Below, one piece after another: positions 25,401-40,400 of a stretch of DNA of 64,000 nt. Where the stretch lies: NCBI GenBank assembly GCA_011009095.1, contig VTPC01090433.1, positions 166,561-230,560 on the forward strand, read 5' to 3'. A model generated the notes under the pieces. That model worked only from the letters and a program-made list of their open reading frames with translations, did not search any database and was not told where the DNA came from. Each line of letters begins with the position of its first letter. Position 1 is the first letter of the stretch. Made by a program: the position numbers and the translations under genes. Source of the DNA: Ignelater luminosus. Its lineage: Eukaryota > Arthropoda > Insecta > Coleoptera > Elateridae.

Positions 25401-28400
25401 TCACACCGAGGGCTGTATTCTTCGCCAGGTCTTAAACGAAGATGCATATTGTACTAACATAAAGTAAAATACAAACTACAAACGTGTCACGCGAATATCA
25501 ACCAGACAGCCAGGTCAAACGCTGTTGACATAAGGGTCTTTTTCCTAAAAGCATCTTATGCACTTACAGCTGGTTGTAGCTCAGCAGGGTTCAGCAGTTC
25601 TCAAAGGTTTTTTCGATAATTCTATTGCCGTAGGTATATTATTTGTTTAAATGTTTGAGAACTGCAAAACACTGCTCAGCTACAATAATCACTAAAGTAC
25701 ATAATACTTTTTTTGCGAAAATGATCCTTATATTAACAACATTTAACTCAGCTGTTCAGTTGATATTCGCGTGACACGTCTGGATCTTGTATTTTACTTT
25801 ATGTTACTACAATATGCGTCTTCATTTAAGAACTGACAAAGAATACAGCCCTCGGTGTGACGTGAATGAAAATAAATATGAATTTAAATTCTAGCTGTTT
25901 AATCCTATATCAGACAAAAAGGTTTGACATGTACTATAATTGCTGCCTGCTCCTGGATCCAAGTATTAATTGCTCAAAATCTAGTATTACACAAAACTAA
26001 CAAAGAAAGTGGTACTTTTTATTGCAAATGTATTGCAGAATCGAATGTATTGGTTCTCCATTGAAGAAATCTGAAAAATCAAATTTCGTCGATCACAGCG
26101 CCATCTATCATGAATCGAAAAAGATGTTTCGAATAAAAGTTTCATATTTTTTGACGTACTATCCGAATCTGCAATAAGAAGTGGGGGTTCTATTTAAGAT
26201 TTCAAAGTTACCACCCGTCCCACCTACAAGGGGGAGGAGAGGAGGCTAATGTTAACACGCATGAATTTCCCCCACAAAAATATTAACTTTTTATTTTGAA
26301 CATTTTTTTGTAGGATGCTTCTAATCTTTCTCCAGATATTTAAAAATTTCAGGTTTAAAAAATCACCTTGTATGCAAATTTAATATTAATAACAACACAA
26401 TGAATGGCTTAGATACAGGGGGGTTCTGTACTTTCTACCCAGATAAAGCCTCCGCCACTGTATTTTTCCTGAAAACTGATAACATTTCCCACTTTCCTAT
26501 TTAATTTAGGAAAGTATTCTTGTATTTGTCTCCTAAAACGCACTGTTCTCGAGATATTTGAAATGCAGATTTCCTTGTCTTAACAGAGTCTCGTACATTT
26601 CACCGGCATTTATTAAAATAAAATTGTTTATTATTGAAAAGGCACCTATGTAAAACAAACTTTTTGCATATTGACTGATGTCGAGCAGTCTGAAAAACAC
26701 TTCACCTCTGGGACTTAGTGTAGTTTTTCATCGTGGAAGCTTATACAAATATTGAAATGGCTGATATTTTTTCTATAAGTTTTAACGCCCTGTATCTTGG
26801 AAGGGGTGCATTTTAGGACACTCGTTTATATGAACTTTTTTACTTATAATTAGCTCAGGAATTATCTATTAAAATTTTTTACCATCATTAGAGAACACCC
26901 TGATAAATAAAACAATCAAGAAGATATTTTCATATTTTTTAATTTTACTTTTAGATTAGAACTGACAGTGTTGCCAAGATAGGAAAATATCTTTAGAATC
27001 TACTAAATTTACTATTTCTTTTGTTAACTGTTAAAGTAATAATTATGTAAAAAAGATACTTTTGCCAACATGTTTATTTTTTCACTCAGAAATTGTATAG
27101 CCGACTTTAGCATACATATAATTGAATATATTTTAGATATAACATATAACAACTTGGCAAAAAGATATCATAGCCAACCCTCATGCAAAAAGGTCATCAA
27201 CAGCATACAGCCAAAATAAAATATTAGGACTTTCTAATAAATTATGTGTCATTATCACTCTTTCTAAGTCTTGTCTAGTTGGTTCAATTGTATATAGCAT
27301 AAATCTATTTCTTTTGTATAACTTCACAACAATTAAAATGTGAAATTTGCTTTTTGGTGCTGGCAGCAGTTATTCGCACACATTACATCACGCAAAATTC
27401 CTAGCAACCACTTAACAGCACCTTCAACATTATTCTTGGAGATTAATGACACACCAAATATATACCTAATTATAATACTTACCACAACTATTCTCAGATG
27501 ATAAAGTTTGTAAGCCAAGAATACGAAAGAAGCTGGTTTTTAAATGGTAATCATGTGAAGTATTGAGCACTGATGGTGAAACAGAAGGCACTGGTAAGTC
27601 TAAAGCTACAGTCTTTGTTTCCTCTATTGCTGGATACATCCATTTTGGTTGCCATTTTCGCCTCTCCAACTTTGACAATTCCATTGCTATGAGAACAAAG
27701 ACAAGTTAAAAACCATTATTAAAATGCTTTGTGCAATAAACACACCTTATGCTTTTAGTGAAATATTAAAATTAAATATAAAATTATACTAACCATTCTT
27801 TTTGGTAAAAGTAGTCAAATCAAACAGTTGTAAAAATTTGAGCTTTTCAGGTCTTAAATCTGGTTTAGGAGAAGAGGCAGACTTAACATATAAATCTGCT
27901 TCTACAGAATCACTTTCATATTCAGAACTAGTGTATGAACTGGAACTTGAGCTATCCGAATATCCAAAAACATGAACACCAAAATCAGTTATAGTTCCTT
28001 TATGTGTTGTAATTCTTTCAAATACAACTCTTTCTCTTTTTGTTTTCCTACTTCTTTCTTCTTTATTCTCTTTATTTGTGGTGTTTCGCTCCAAATGTCG
28101 TTTTTGCCTGCGAAGTTTACGTTTACGTGTTGCAATATCTATTTTGCTCAGCCTTTGTTTCTTAATTGGAGGCTGGTGATAATTTAAAGAAGGTACATTT
28201 AAAACAACACATGAACTATCTGATTTTTGATTAACAGCACCGTTTGTATCCGTGTTTGTATTAAGTTTGTTAGAATTTAATAATGTTATGTTTGAATTAA
28301 AACCGTTTGACACTTGTGAAGTTTTGTTTTTGGTATTTAATATTTGACTTGCACTAATAAGATTCTCAAAATTAGTTTGATGTTCAACTGAATTTATATT

Positions 28401-31400
28401 ATCTTTAGAATTACAAATAACTTTTATAGGTCTAGGTGTGTTCACTTTATTTAAATTAACATCAACATGATTAAGGTAAGTGTTATTCAAACATCCATTG
28501 AAATTTTCATTCACTTTATTATTACTTAAAGTTACACTGTTATTTAAAAGGTCCTTAATTGTAATATCATTCGAGAATTTCTGTTCTTTCACTGGCACAG
28601 TAGTACTAGCTGTGGAATGTGGTAGATGCAAATCCCAAAATGAAGGATTGCTTTTAATTTCATTTTGACTAGTTATTGGAGGGGCACTCATATAGTTATT
28701 ATTTATTGTAGGAACACGTGTTATATTTGGTACATGTATGACAGTTTCTCGTTTGAACTGCGGTTTTATGTTATTAAGAAGTTTAGTATCACCAACACTG
28801 TTATTATTACCATTACTTACAGCAATATCAGAAACTGGCAGTACCTTTGCATTTATGAAGTTAGTTGGTGCAATGTCTAACTGTACATTATTTTCATTTA
28901 CTATTGCATTCTCTGAGAAACTTGAAATATTACCGCTAATGCAACCAGAATCTGAAGAAAGTTGTGTTTGTACAGGATAATTAGGAGATGGCACAGGTAA
29001 CTGAGGGCTATGTGTTTGCTGAACATTTGCATTTATAGGTGTTCGAGCATGTTTAACTTCTGCACTACGATCCCAAAATGTACAAGTATTGTCAAAATAA
29101 CTAGCATTATTAGGTAAACTTTTTGTAATTGCTGAATTAACAATTGCATTTCCACTTTCTTTGTTTTGTGTTATCCTTGTCAATGATTCAGGTACCATTG
29201 ATTTTGATGTTGTATCTATATCTTCTTTGATTTTTAAATCATTATTTGAATTATCAGTATCAATTGAATTAATAACTACACCGGGATAAAGAGTAACACA
29301 ATCATTACTTAAGTTAGTGGTTTTTAAATTCTTTTCATTCTTATTATCATCAGTAGAAACATTACCTTTCATCTTATCATTTATATTGTTAAAATCATTA
29401 TTAAATAAAATTTCAGATTTTAACTTTTGATTATCGTTAGTACTGCTATTATTTTGATTAATATTAATTTGATTACTGCAATCTTCTTCTTGCAATTTAT
29501 CTATTGCGCTTTTTTGGATAAGATTTTCAACATCAAAAGGTCGAAATTTCTTTGCGTTGTTACCATTTGCAGTTTGATTTTGTTCTGTATTATTATCTTT
29601 GGTAGTGTATGAAGTAGTAGGTGTATAACACTCCACACAATTTAAAGGCTGATACAATGGTATGGGTGCTATGGGTGGCTTCCTGGCTAAAACAAAGACA
29701 AACAATATCATGTCACTGACATGTATTAACAAAATTTATCGGAAACAAAATAGATTGCAACATATGCTTTTGTAATTTATACACTTTATCATAATAATTT
29801 GTTTCACAATGTATTATAAATGAAAGGCATTACATTTATCAACAAATATTAAAAAGAAAACATTTTTTCAAATCATATGTTGAAAAGTTATATCTATTTT
29901 AAACTGTAATAAAATGAGAAATTACGCAATGTAGATATTATTGGATTAATTTTTGGTAAATTTAGAAATTATAAATAACATTTTTCTTGGATATTTTCAG
30001 TTTTCTATGTTTTGAATAATTATTAGAGATCTTAACCACTTCCTAGGTGGTTAAGAAAGTAATGATGAAGCTTTTTGATTGAATTTAAAATCTAGATCTT
30101 TAATTTTATAATTCATCAAACTTATATCACAGAGTTACAGATCATAGTAGGTAATACAATTACTACTTGATAATTTAGTAATTTCAGGTGTAAGAAGCTT
30201 AGGAAGCAGCTAAAGGGACATTTAAAGGATATGTCAAGTGCAATTACTATTTTGTGTGTGAGTGAGCTTTTTTTAAATTTAATTTGAGCACCGACTGTAA
30301 GGTCATATGGCCCCATGAATTCAATCCCAGATCTGAGATTTCTTCCCAACTCCAGCCTTGAACTCATGTCAGTTCAAAATGACCCGCTCCGTGTATAGTT
30401 TATTTTTCTTTCTATCATACTTGTCAATATCAAGATTTCCTAATGTATGATGGCTAGAAATAAAACTTCCGTTTTTGAAAATAGCGTGTTGTAATCTCGC
30501 GCTATCTAACGTGAAAAGTTACGACATTTATATGTACACAAAAAAATGTTTTAAGTACGACGTAAATCGCGTAAAATATTGTACAAAAAGCATAGGTGTG
30601 AAGTTTTATTCATTTCCGGAGTGCTATCAACAGGAAAAATGAAAAATTTGGATTTAAAAAATCATTGGCATTTTATAAATTGCACTGACGTACTTTTTGT
30701 TATTCTTTCTTGATTTTTAATGAAAAGAAAAGTGAATTATGGCAGTGTACAGTGCAGTCCAATCTCGATGGGATTAAATGGATAACTTTCTTATTAGTGC
30801 AGATAAATAAAAACGGCTTAGGTACTTGTGACCTTTTTCATGCTTATTTCATTACCATTGCCAGAAATAAGCTGTTATCTTTTGTTTCTTCTCTAGAGAG
30901 AAAAAGAGAAAAAGTGAAAAATGGCCGATTCCTTCAACTATTATTACAACCTTAAACATAATGATTTAATTCAATGTCAGTTACTGTTACCTAGGTAACG
31001 AAATCGTACCACAATTACACAATGTATTTGAAAATCCCTAAACATTATTTTGACCATTTTTTCACAAATAATGGACTTAAATTCCTCACCAGAGAAAATA
31101 GTATAAAAAAACTTGTGTTATAATTGAAGCGTTGTTTACAAGAACAACCATAGTTCAATCTGACGTTTGTGAGAATAAAAAAATTTTTGTCAAAATTTCA
31201 GCGGACTATGGTTGTTTTTGTAGAACTGCCCAATATTTTCAAGGCTGCAGATTCGTACTACGGCTCTTTTTGTAGAAATAATATATACTGGTTGACAGGG
31301 CGGCTATCAAACTATAAACCTTACCGTCAACCACGAAATTCCAAATTTTGGATTATGGCTGTTCTTGTAAACAATGCTTGAATTATAAGGCCACTGGCAT

Positions 31401-34400
31401 TCGCATGAACTTATGTAATAATAAAATTCTTTATCGTAATGAAAATTATTAATAACTAAAGAATTTGAATAAAAGATGTAACCCTTAGAAAAAGAAATAA
31501 AAACAGTTTTTCAGTTATAATTATTATCATAGCATTCACCTATGAATATTCTCAAATTTCAATTTAAGCGAGTTGTAGCAAATTGGGCAGTCAGTCATGT
31601 TATGCTCAAAATTTCATCAATTTATCTTTTAAAACTGTCTTTTTTTGTCATCTTCTTATATCCTTCTTGAAAAGCATATCTTAGAAAAAGATTTTATTAG
31701 AACTTTTGTCTTAAATTGAAGTCTAAAATACGCTCCTGAAGTAGCAGGCCGAACTTATGTTATACCCTGTATAGGATCTAAGTCAGATCTTTGAATAAGC
31801 TATGACAAGATCAAATCTTGATATTGCAGCAATCCTTTGTTAGAAATTTCCTTCCAACTGTACTCAGCTGTACTTGAATCAGTTGCAAATCAAGGTCCAT
31901 AAATAATAGTATGCTGTGAAAGGTAGGTTATCTTATACATTTCCCTCAACAAGTTTGATTACAAATGCTGGCTAATACTGAGAAATATGCACCTTCAAAA
32001 TGTGTTTAAAATCACATTCAAAAGTACCGTTACAACAATCAATTTCTAACAATTTCTTGATTTCCATAAACTGTTATAAAATAATGAAAATAATATTGCT
32101 TACATTAACCTAACCCCAATTTTTTCAATTACAAATGGCTGCCAATAGGAAAACCTACCTTTCACAGCAAACCATTATTATTTACTGACCTTACTGCAAA
32201 TAGCTCCATCTTCTGATTTATCTATTTCGAGATTGAAGATTGAAAAAGTAAAGAATGAGACAAAATTAAAGTAAGAGATACAGTAAATGACAATGACCAA
32301 CAAATGTAAGAATATGAAAGGACACTTAAATCAGTATAGTAGAAGTTCAGTTACAAGAATAATACAGACCTAAGCCTTTTCAAATAATCAAGTTTTCAAT
32401 TAATGCAAAACATTTGTACTGCATGTACAGTTTTTTGCATAAATAATGTCTCAATTCATAGTTTTAAATAATGAATTAATCAAATACACAAAGTCTTAAT
32501 TTCATAGTTTATCCAAATCTCTTTATATACTCTTAGACAATATATTTTGCCTGATTAGTGCTAAGTTAGACCTTGTGTATTTGATTAATCCACTAACTGC
32601 AATAATGAATTGCAACATTATTCATGCAAAAAACTGTATCTACCTCCCTATGTAGGTTCCTTAGTCAGAATATCAATGCTTTTTTGCCAAAACATCATAA
32701 GTCATTAAAAATGGCACAATTTTTTCTGATTTATGTTTCTAAGGCCAAAGAATAGCAAAAATTGTGTTTCATAGCCAATAATAACTAGACTTTTGTTATC
32801 TTTGTGTGACTTGCAATAATTTGACAGGATGCAATTTGAATATCGTTTACTTTTATCATTAGTGACGAAATTACAATGAATTATATTGTGCTTATGATAT
32901 TTTCAATCAAATTATCATAAATGCCAAAGTAAAACAAACAAATCGACTAGTTCCGTACATTAATTACTATTGAATTAATAATTACCTAATTATTTGTTTA
33001 ATAAGAAAAGATTTATCTTTTAAACATCTATATAAAGCATTACATAATAATCTCTATTTTAAATTACACTGAACAACTGTAAACAACCTCTTCAAAGTTC
33101 ACGTTATATTATAACTTAATTAATAGCCATATAACATATTGGACAACAAACAAATTCACTGTGTAACAAGTTATTTAATGACAATTATCATTATTACATA
33201 GCAATAGATATCAAATCATCCCTTTTTAAAATGCTGCATATTTTATATCTCAAAAGATAAATAATATCAACATTTAAAATCTGCTTAAAACAGTAAGTTG
33301 TGTGTCCCCCAACAAGTAGCGTGAGTCACGTATTCTAAAAAGGCTAATTCCATTAATGAAACTTTGTCTTTTTGAGGTTAGGATTAAAATTAAGTAGAAT
33401 AATTACTTGAAATTGTCTTAAACATGAGACAAAAGTTTACTACTAAATTGACTACCTTGTGCTCAGCGAGGTACTCTTCTATTCAAAAGTAAAATGTTCA
33501 CTTTATTTACATGTTGTAAATTAGATTTCTGTTCAAATGCTTTCTACGGTAACTCAAGAAAATATTTTAAAAATTTATCTATTGCTGTCAAAGTGACAAT
33601 TTCTTGAAGTTCAATGTTACCTGGTAACAAACTATAAAGATCAAGTTTCATTAACGAAATATTGCCCAAATCATTTACAGTAGTTGTATGCTTTACTTTT
33701 GAATAGAAACGTACCTCTGAGACCTATTTTTGCTCGGAATTGTCTCTTATTCTTGTCACTCAAATCTGGATTATTATTTGAGTGACAAGAACAAGAGACA
33801 AGTAAAAATAACTGCCAGAGGTACCTTACTAAATGCAGGGTAAGTATTATTTGGTACATTAATTATTATGATAAATGGAAAAGTTACTTACAGAATAACT
33901 ACCTTTCAGCAATGTGAATACACATTTGATGTTGCCAGGATATCACTTATGATGTTTTGGCAGTTGAATTTACTCTGACTACAGGAGACTTACAATCTTT
34001 TAATAGGTTCAGTCGTAATTAGTTATTTATGATAAACTAAATTAGTGATTTTCCTGCCTAGAACAGTTTCAGTCACCTAAAACACTTTTGCAGGCTGCCT
34101 GTAATGGTTTAATACTTACAATAACATTCAAAACTGAATTTACAAAAAAATGTCAATTACGATGTTTTGACAAATAGTCATCAATATGTAGAATATAATT
34201 ATTTTAAGCATAAATTAAATTTTTGATTATTTGGTAATTAGAATGTTATTTCATTCAAAAATTTGTTTATTATTACCAGACAGTGAATGACCCAATGTTA
34301 AGTTGTATTGTGTTGAGACAGTTCAATTGTTAAACAACTGTGTAACGGTACCCACATTTTACAATTGACCACTAATATTCACTATACAGTATGTCACAAA

Positions 34401-37400
34401 TTTGAGGTTCACTGTTGGGACCTTGGAAACCGTAAGAGATGCAGTTGCCTATTTTAGAGATTAATTTACTGATGTTTTTATTTTTTCAAAAACCTTACTA
34501 GATATTTGCTAAAAATGAAAATATTTGATTTTCTTTAAAGTGGGGTATCTCAGGAACAAGCAAAAACAGAAAAGAATAACAAAAAGGGGATTGTAGAGAA
34601 TTCTCTCTCAAATACAAAAAAATCATTTTCACAATCATCTTCTGTTTTACTTCAGCAGTAAACGCAAATTTACTTAAATTGAGCATTTGCTTGATTTTCA
34701 TATTGCATAATTGCAGGCTTTAAATGCTTTGCAGTGATATAGTTTATGTTTTTCTTACAATACCTGTCAATATCAAAATTTTCTAAATTATGTTAGCTAG
34801 AAATAAAATTTCCTTTTTTAGAAAACACAAAAATAAGAATAACCAAGTAACTGCATGTTTTGCCAACTTTCAAGTACTTTGACAGGTACATATTATAGAA
34901 AGAAACATAGTATATAAGGTTTAACAATTATTCTTTTGTTTTACCAAACTATGGAGTGAAACCATTTTTCATCATAGTATATCATGAGTAATCATGGCAT
35001 TAAACATGACAATTGTGGATTTTTGTCAACTACATCACATTTTTATGCGACAATTGCTAAAACAAAAGAAATATGCTTTTTAAGATGTTTTACTGAGTAT
35101 TAACAACCTTTTGTGAAAAAACAAAACATCAGTAAACTGATCTCCAAAACAGGCAACTTGTTTCTAATTTAACCAACTTTGTATCTCTTATGGTTTCTGA
35201 GATCCCAATGGTGAGCCTTGAATTCGACACATACTATATCTGTAGTGTTTCTTTCAGTCTCTCTCTTTCTCTTGCCTACTCAATCAGGTTATGGAATTAA
35301 TCATCACTTCCAATCATCCACTATATGGTTATAAACGTATTACCTAATTTTATTGTTTGTAAGAATTCTTAAATTCTTTTGTTTCTAATACAGAATTTTC
35401 TGTGATAGGCAGGTTACCACTTATTATAGTTACCTATGTGGTTTCTTGTGTTAAAGTTGGCTTTCGAAAAATGCATTTTCTGTATATTTCAGTAACAGGA
35501 AAAAATAAACGATTTTTTTTTAAATTGACTGCTGCCAAATCTTTCACAGTTGGATCAAAATCAAAAGTCACAATGTTAAATTACATTTGGCATTTTCTAA
35601 CTTTTTGTCTTTTCTCTCAACAATTGATGTCATTGGCATAAAGATTTATTTGACATCTATAGCTCTACAAAATATGTTTTCGTGTTATAATAATGTATGA
35701 TGACAAAAGTTATTGGACTTCCATTAGTTCAATCGCCTTTGCTAAAACTAAACTAGTATTTCCTATTACTCGGCTTGCATACTTTGCTAGTCTTCTTGGT
35801 ATAAATGTAGGTAATATTTCACATGTTAAGCAAGGTTATTCCTCTGTAGTTAACAGTATTCTTCCATATCCCCCTTTTTTTTTGGATTACACTCCCCCCC
35901 CCCAGCCCATTTACTTATACTCATTGCATTCGTTCTGTTCTTTATACTACTAAAACTAATTCATAAAGGATTATCATCTAATTAAAGGTATAAAAAGTAT
36001 TACTAATAAAATAAATATTTAAAAACAAATCTCCAAACTGTGCATTTCTAGTGCGAATTATTCTCAAGAAATGTCAAACTCATCAATACTGTATGACGTT
36101 ACATAAAATCAACAATAACAGTATATAGAAGTAAATCTAACAATAGGTTGAATAGCAAGCACCACATATTTGTAGGTTTGCAGTAAGTTGGAATATTTGT
36201 AAAGAATCTGACATTGGTTAATGCAATGTTTTGCTTGTTTACAATAAAATATTGTATTTTATTGGCTTTTGGGTTTGATCCTAAATATACAAAAATAAAT
36301 CGTCTAATAATAACACAAATCACTTTAAACAAAATATGGGTTTTACTTGAAACAATAGCCTAAATTTAATACATATTATCATCGATACCACAATAGGTTG
36401 AATTCATCGTCAGTCAGTCATTTTATATACCCTACAAAAAAACATTTGTGAATAACCAATAGAAAGTCAGGTAGTCATATGTAGCAAATATGTTGAATGT
36501 CACTATGTGAGACAGCTGGCTATTTTAATTAGTCGTATGAACTTGACATATGACCTATTGCAGTATCAATGACAATATGGAAAATTTTTACTCCGGTCAG
36601 GGTTCAAACCCATAATCTCTGGTTAACTAGACCAAAGCTCTAACCAACTAACAAGACCAATCCTATATGAAGGCAAATATATTCTATGTATTTCTATGTT
36701 AACCAAAGCTGCAGGTTTGAATCTTATCAAAGATCAAAAATATCCTTATACAGGGTGTAAAGGAAATGGCGGAGAAAACTACAGTACGTTATTCTGTGCT
36801 TAAAAATAAGAAGAAATTTCCTACAACAATTTGGCCTTAACTGCCTATTTTTCAAAATATTAGTAATTAAAACTTTTTAAATTTGGCAACGCGGTACCTT
36901 AAAGAGTTAATAATATTTTGTTGTATTAATAAGAATGCGAAATCAACTAAGCAATTTACGACTTCCAATAACTTCTTCAAGATATAGAGGTTTTCTGTTT
37001 ATTTTTTACCGTAGAATAACGTACTGAAGTTTTTTCCGTCATTTACTTTGCACCCTGTATATGTACATTAACTTGGCAAAAATTTAAATATTCAATTTGG
37101 TTATATCAAACATGTTTAAAAAAAATTATATTGAAATCTACGCAGTTCTTTATCATTTTTATTAAGAAATTTTGTCACTATGCAAGAGTGTGAAACATTT
37201 TAAAATAAATAAAAGCACACACAGCAATCTTCAACAATTATCTGCAACATAAGGAAAGCACTTTTAAGTAACCTTCAATTGTTTCCATCAAATATCTTAA
37301 AGGTATGTATGCCTTTTTGCACTGCTATCTCAATAAATATTTGTATAAAAATAAAACACCACTTTTACTATTGTGTGTGATTTATATTGGTTTAAATTAA

Positions 37401-40400
37401 AAACGTCTTATTTAACAAAAAAAAAGATTAATCCTGTTTATACTTAGAATAAGGTTCTTTGTATTATAACCAGTTTAATAATTATTAAACAAATAATATT
37501 ATCACAGAAAGTCAATTGCATGCATTTCTTAAAACATAAAAAAATAAAGCACAGTTACGGAATGTGAAACGTATTATGTAACGATAAATAAATTGAATTA
37601 AAATGGAAGGAATTTACAATAAAATGATACAATTTTTCTAGGAACTGTTAGTTGTCATTAGCTTTAGTACAATAATCAAAATAATTGCACTTTAAAAATT
37701 TTTAATTCTAATCAAATTAGTTTTAGTGTAACTACATGAATTAGCCACATCGATTTATGCTGTATAGAACTAAAAAATCTTTATTTATCAATCAGAGATT
37801 TCTAGAACAGTTGCTGTTGTAGTTCTCGTTTCATATTAAAGCAATTCTGATAAAATTCAAAATTTGGTATTTATCACTCCTAATCCTATTGTTTAAATAC
37901 ATAATACTTTATTAATAAAAAAATAAATACTGGCACTATTCCAATAAAGTTTTTATTTCAAGTAGCGTTTTAAATTTAAAACTTGAAATTATACCTAATT
38001 TGTATTCTAAATACCCCTAAATATCAAAGCATTCCAGATAAATATTAATGTCTTTTATTTCTGCATTAGTAACTACAGAATGAAAATATACTTTTCAACA
38101 AGACCAATCTATCTGTGCACAACTAAAATAATAAAAGTAGTTTTTGCAAAACATTTTTAAAAAATGGAATATGTCAGCATCATGGTTGTTTATATTGGTT
38201 CAATATACTTTTATTATCAGATATCACATGTTATGCAAAAACTCCCAAATTCCTGTTATAAATTGGGTTTAAGGTGGTTTGACCATATTGTTTATAGAAA
38301 CTTTACAGAAGAAAACATCAAGAACAAGAAAAAACTGCTGAAGAAGCTTAGAAGTAAAAGAAACAATAACATGAATCATTATAGAAATGAAGTTATAAGA
38401 AAAGGTAAAGAAGAGAGAGATGAAATGGATGGGACACTAATAATGAAAATAGCAAAACTTAAAAAAAGTATCAGAAGTTAAAGCACTGATCCTGATCGTT
38501 TCAGAACTAATTTTAAGATTCGAGATTGCATGCTGAAATTGATTTTTTCTTATTTACCTAGATTGCATCTTATAAGTTTATTTTTAGAATGGAAGACTAT
38601 ATAATTTTTGAATTCAAATTATATCAAATTGGACACTTGAAGAAAATAATCATACCTTAAATTATTAGCCTTCTGTTCACAAGGTCAACTTAAAGTTAAT
38701 TCGTGTTTATGATAACAGAAGTATGACTGCACGAAAAACATGTGGCAGAGAGCAAGGTCAACCACTGCACTACTTTAGATGCAAGCGGTAGTAGTCAATT
38801 AATTATCCAAGGTCTTTCGGCAAACAGCGCACCTGGTAAAATGTTTAGACGAGACAATTTGGCTGCCCACCCCTGCTCTAATAGTTTTTGTGACAGTTTA
38901 TAAGAGTACAGATGCTGTCATAAGGGATATTCTTTCATTGTGATCTAAGTAAACAAAGTAATTTCAATTAATCCGCATCATTACAATTATATATTATGTT
39001 CTTCAATTTTTCATGATCTGAATTCCTAGATCGGTAGAGTTCATTTTGTATTTTGTCTGTTTGCACATGTGTTTGCAATTTGCTCTTCTGTTTTATTTTG
39101 TTTGTGATATGCCTATGATGACATGAATTTGCATCAGTCTTGATGATTTACACTGCCTTCTCTAACTAATACATTTTTACATGTTTATAGTGAACATGTA
39201 GATAAGAATAGCAGACATAAAACTTTAGAATTTGCCAAGTGTCAACCTCTTCTTTTAATAACTCCAGTTTTTAAGGATAATCTGAAATATTGTCCTGCAA
39301 AATCCATTGTTGATTATATAAAAAAAGACAAAAAATATAAGATTATCGAAACACAGACTATTTGTAACTTTTAAAAAGCCTCATTGTAAGTGTAATAACA
39401 CAAATGTTTAGTTAATGAGTTAAACAAACTATAAAGCAAACTGATATCGATGTAGAGCCATTTTCAGTTCATAGTCCATAATACATTGACATGATAAGGC
39501 ATACAGTTGTTGAATAAATTATCTTCAAAATCTTACAACAAATCTAATAGAGAGTTTTTGTAAGTCATAACATAGCATTTTTATATGTATTTATTTCGTA
39601 TATACAGGTGTATATTTTCGAAACGTGTGATATAATAACATACACGTTAAAATTATTTTAGCGCTTGCATTACAATATAACAAATGAAGTCTGAAGTGTG
39701 CTATTTCTAAATATTGTATGGGTAATAATATATCAATAAAAATGTAGACTGTTCATTATACCGTAATGTAACCACTAAATAATATTAACAAATACTTTAT
39801 TATATTATAAAAGATGTAACTGATAAGGTATATTCAAGCAGAGAACAAATTATTAGGAAAAATTTAGCTACTAAATTCCATCATTCATTCAATTAATGAA
39901 ATTCTGATCTCACTGGAAAAGATGGCAACTTTTTAATTCTAAATTGAACTCCTTGTATAGTGGTTATAAAAAAAGTTGGTGAGAATCTTTGCAGAAACCT
40001 TTCACAAATATAGAAAGGCTAGAAGACTAAAGATACATATATAATTATATGAAGAAAGACCTTGGTAGTTTAGAAGCAATAAATTGGTAGAGAAGAGCTC
40101 TAGATAAAAATTTAAAGAAAGTAGTTTCCAAAGTCAAAAATCTTAAGAACTACCTATAACTTAATAACCACCTATGCAACACAATTAGAATATTTTTATA
40201 AAATTTGCATTGGAATTGCTATATAAAAAGAACAAACTATAAACAAGTGTATTAGGAGTAACAATGGTTTGAATTTAGATTACTTTATAAATAATAAAAA
40301 TTACATTATTTTTCTATATTTAAAAAATGCCTAGTATTACGGCATAGCACCCTAATATATTATTTTTTTCTACTTATATTTTAACAATCATCTTTCTTTT

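Noticed and set aside
27972..28980. Plus-strand ORFs opposite GSE1 exon 6
   Set aside because: Antisense shadows of an Asn/Ser-rich exon; no domain features.
36591..36660. Functional tRNA-Thr(AGT)
   Set aside because: Anticodon stem and both boxes are present, but the acceptor stem does not pair and the T stem is weak.
38164..38481. 105-aa plus-strand ORF with a hydrophobic start and Lys-rich tail
   Set aside because: AT-rich, intronic, no recognisable domain, splice partner or regulatory context; likely chance.
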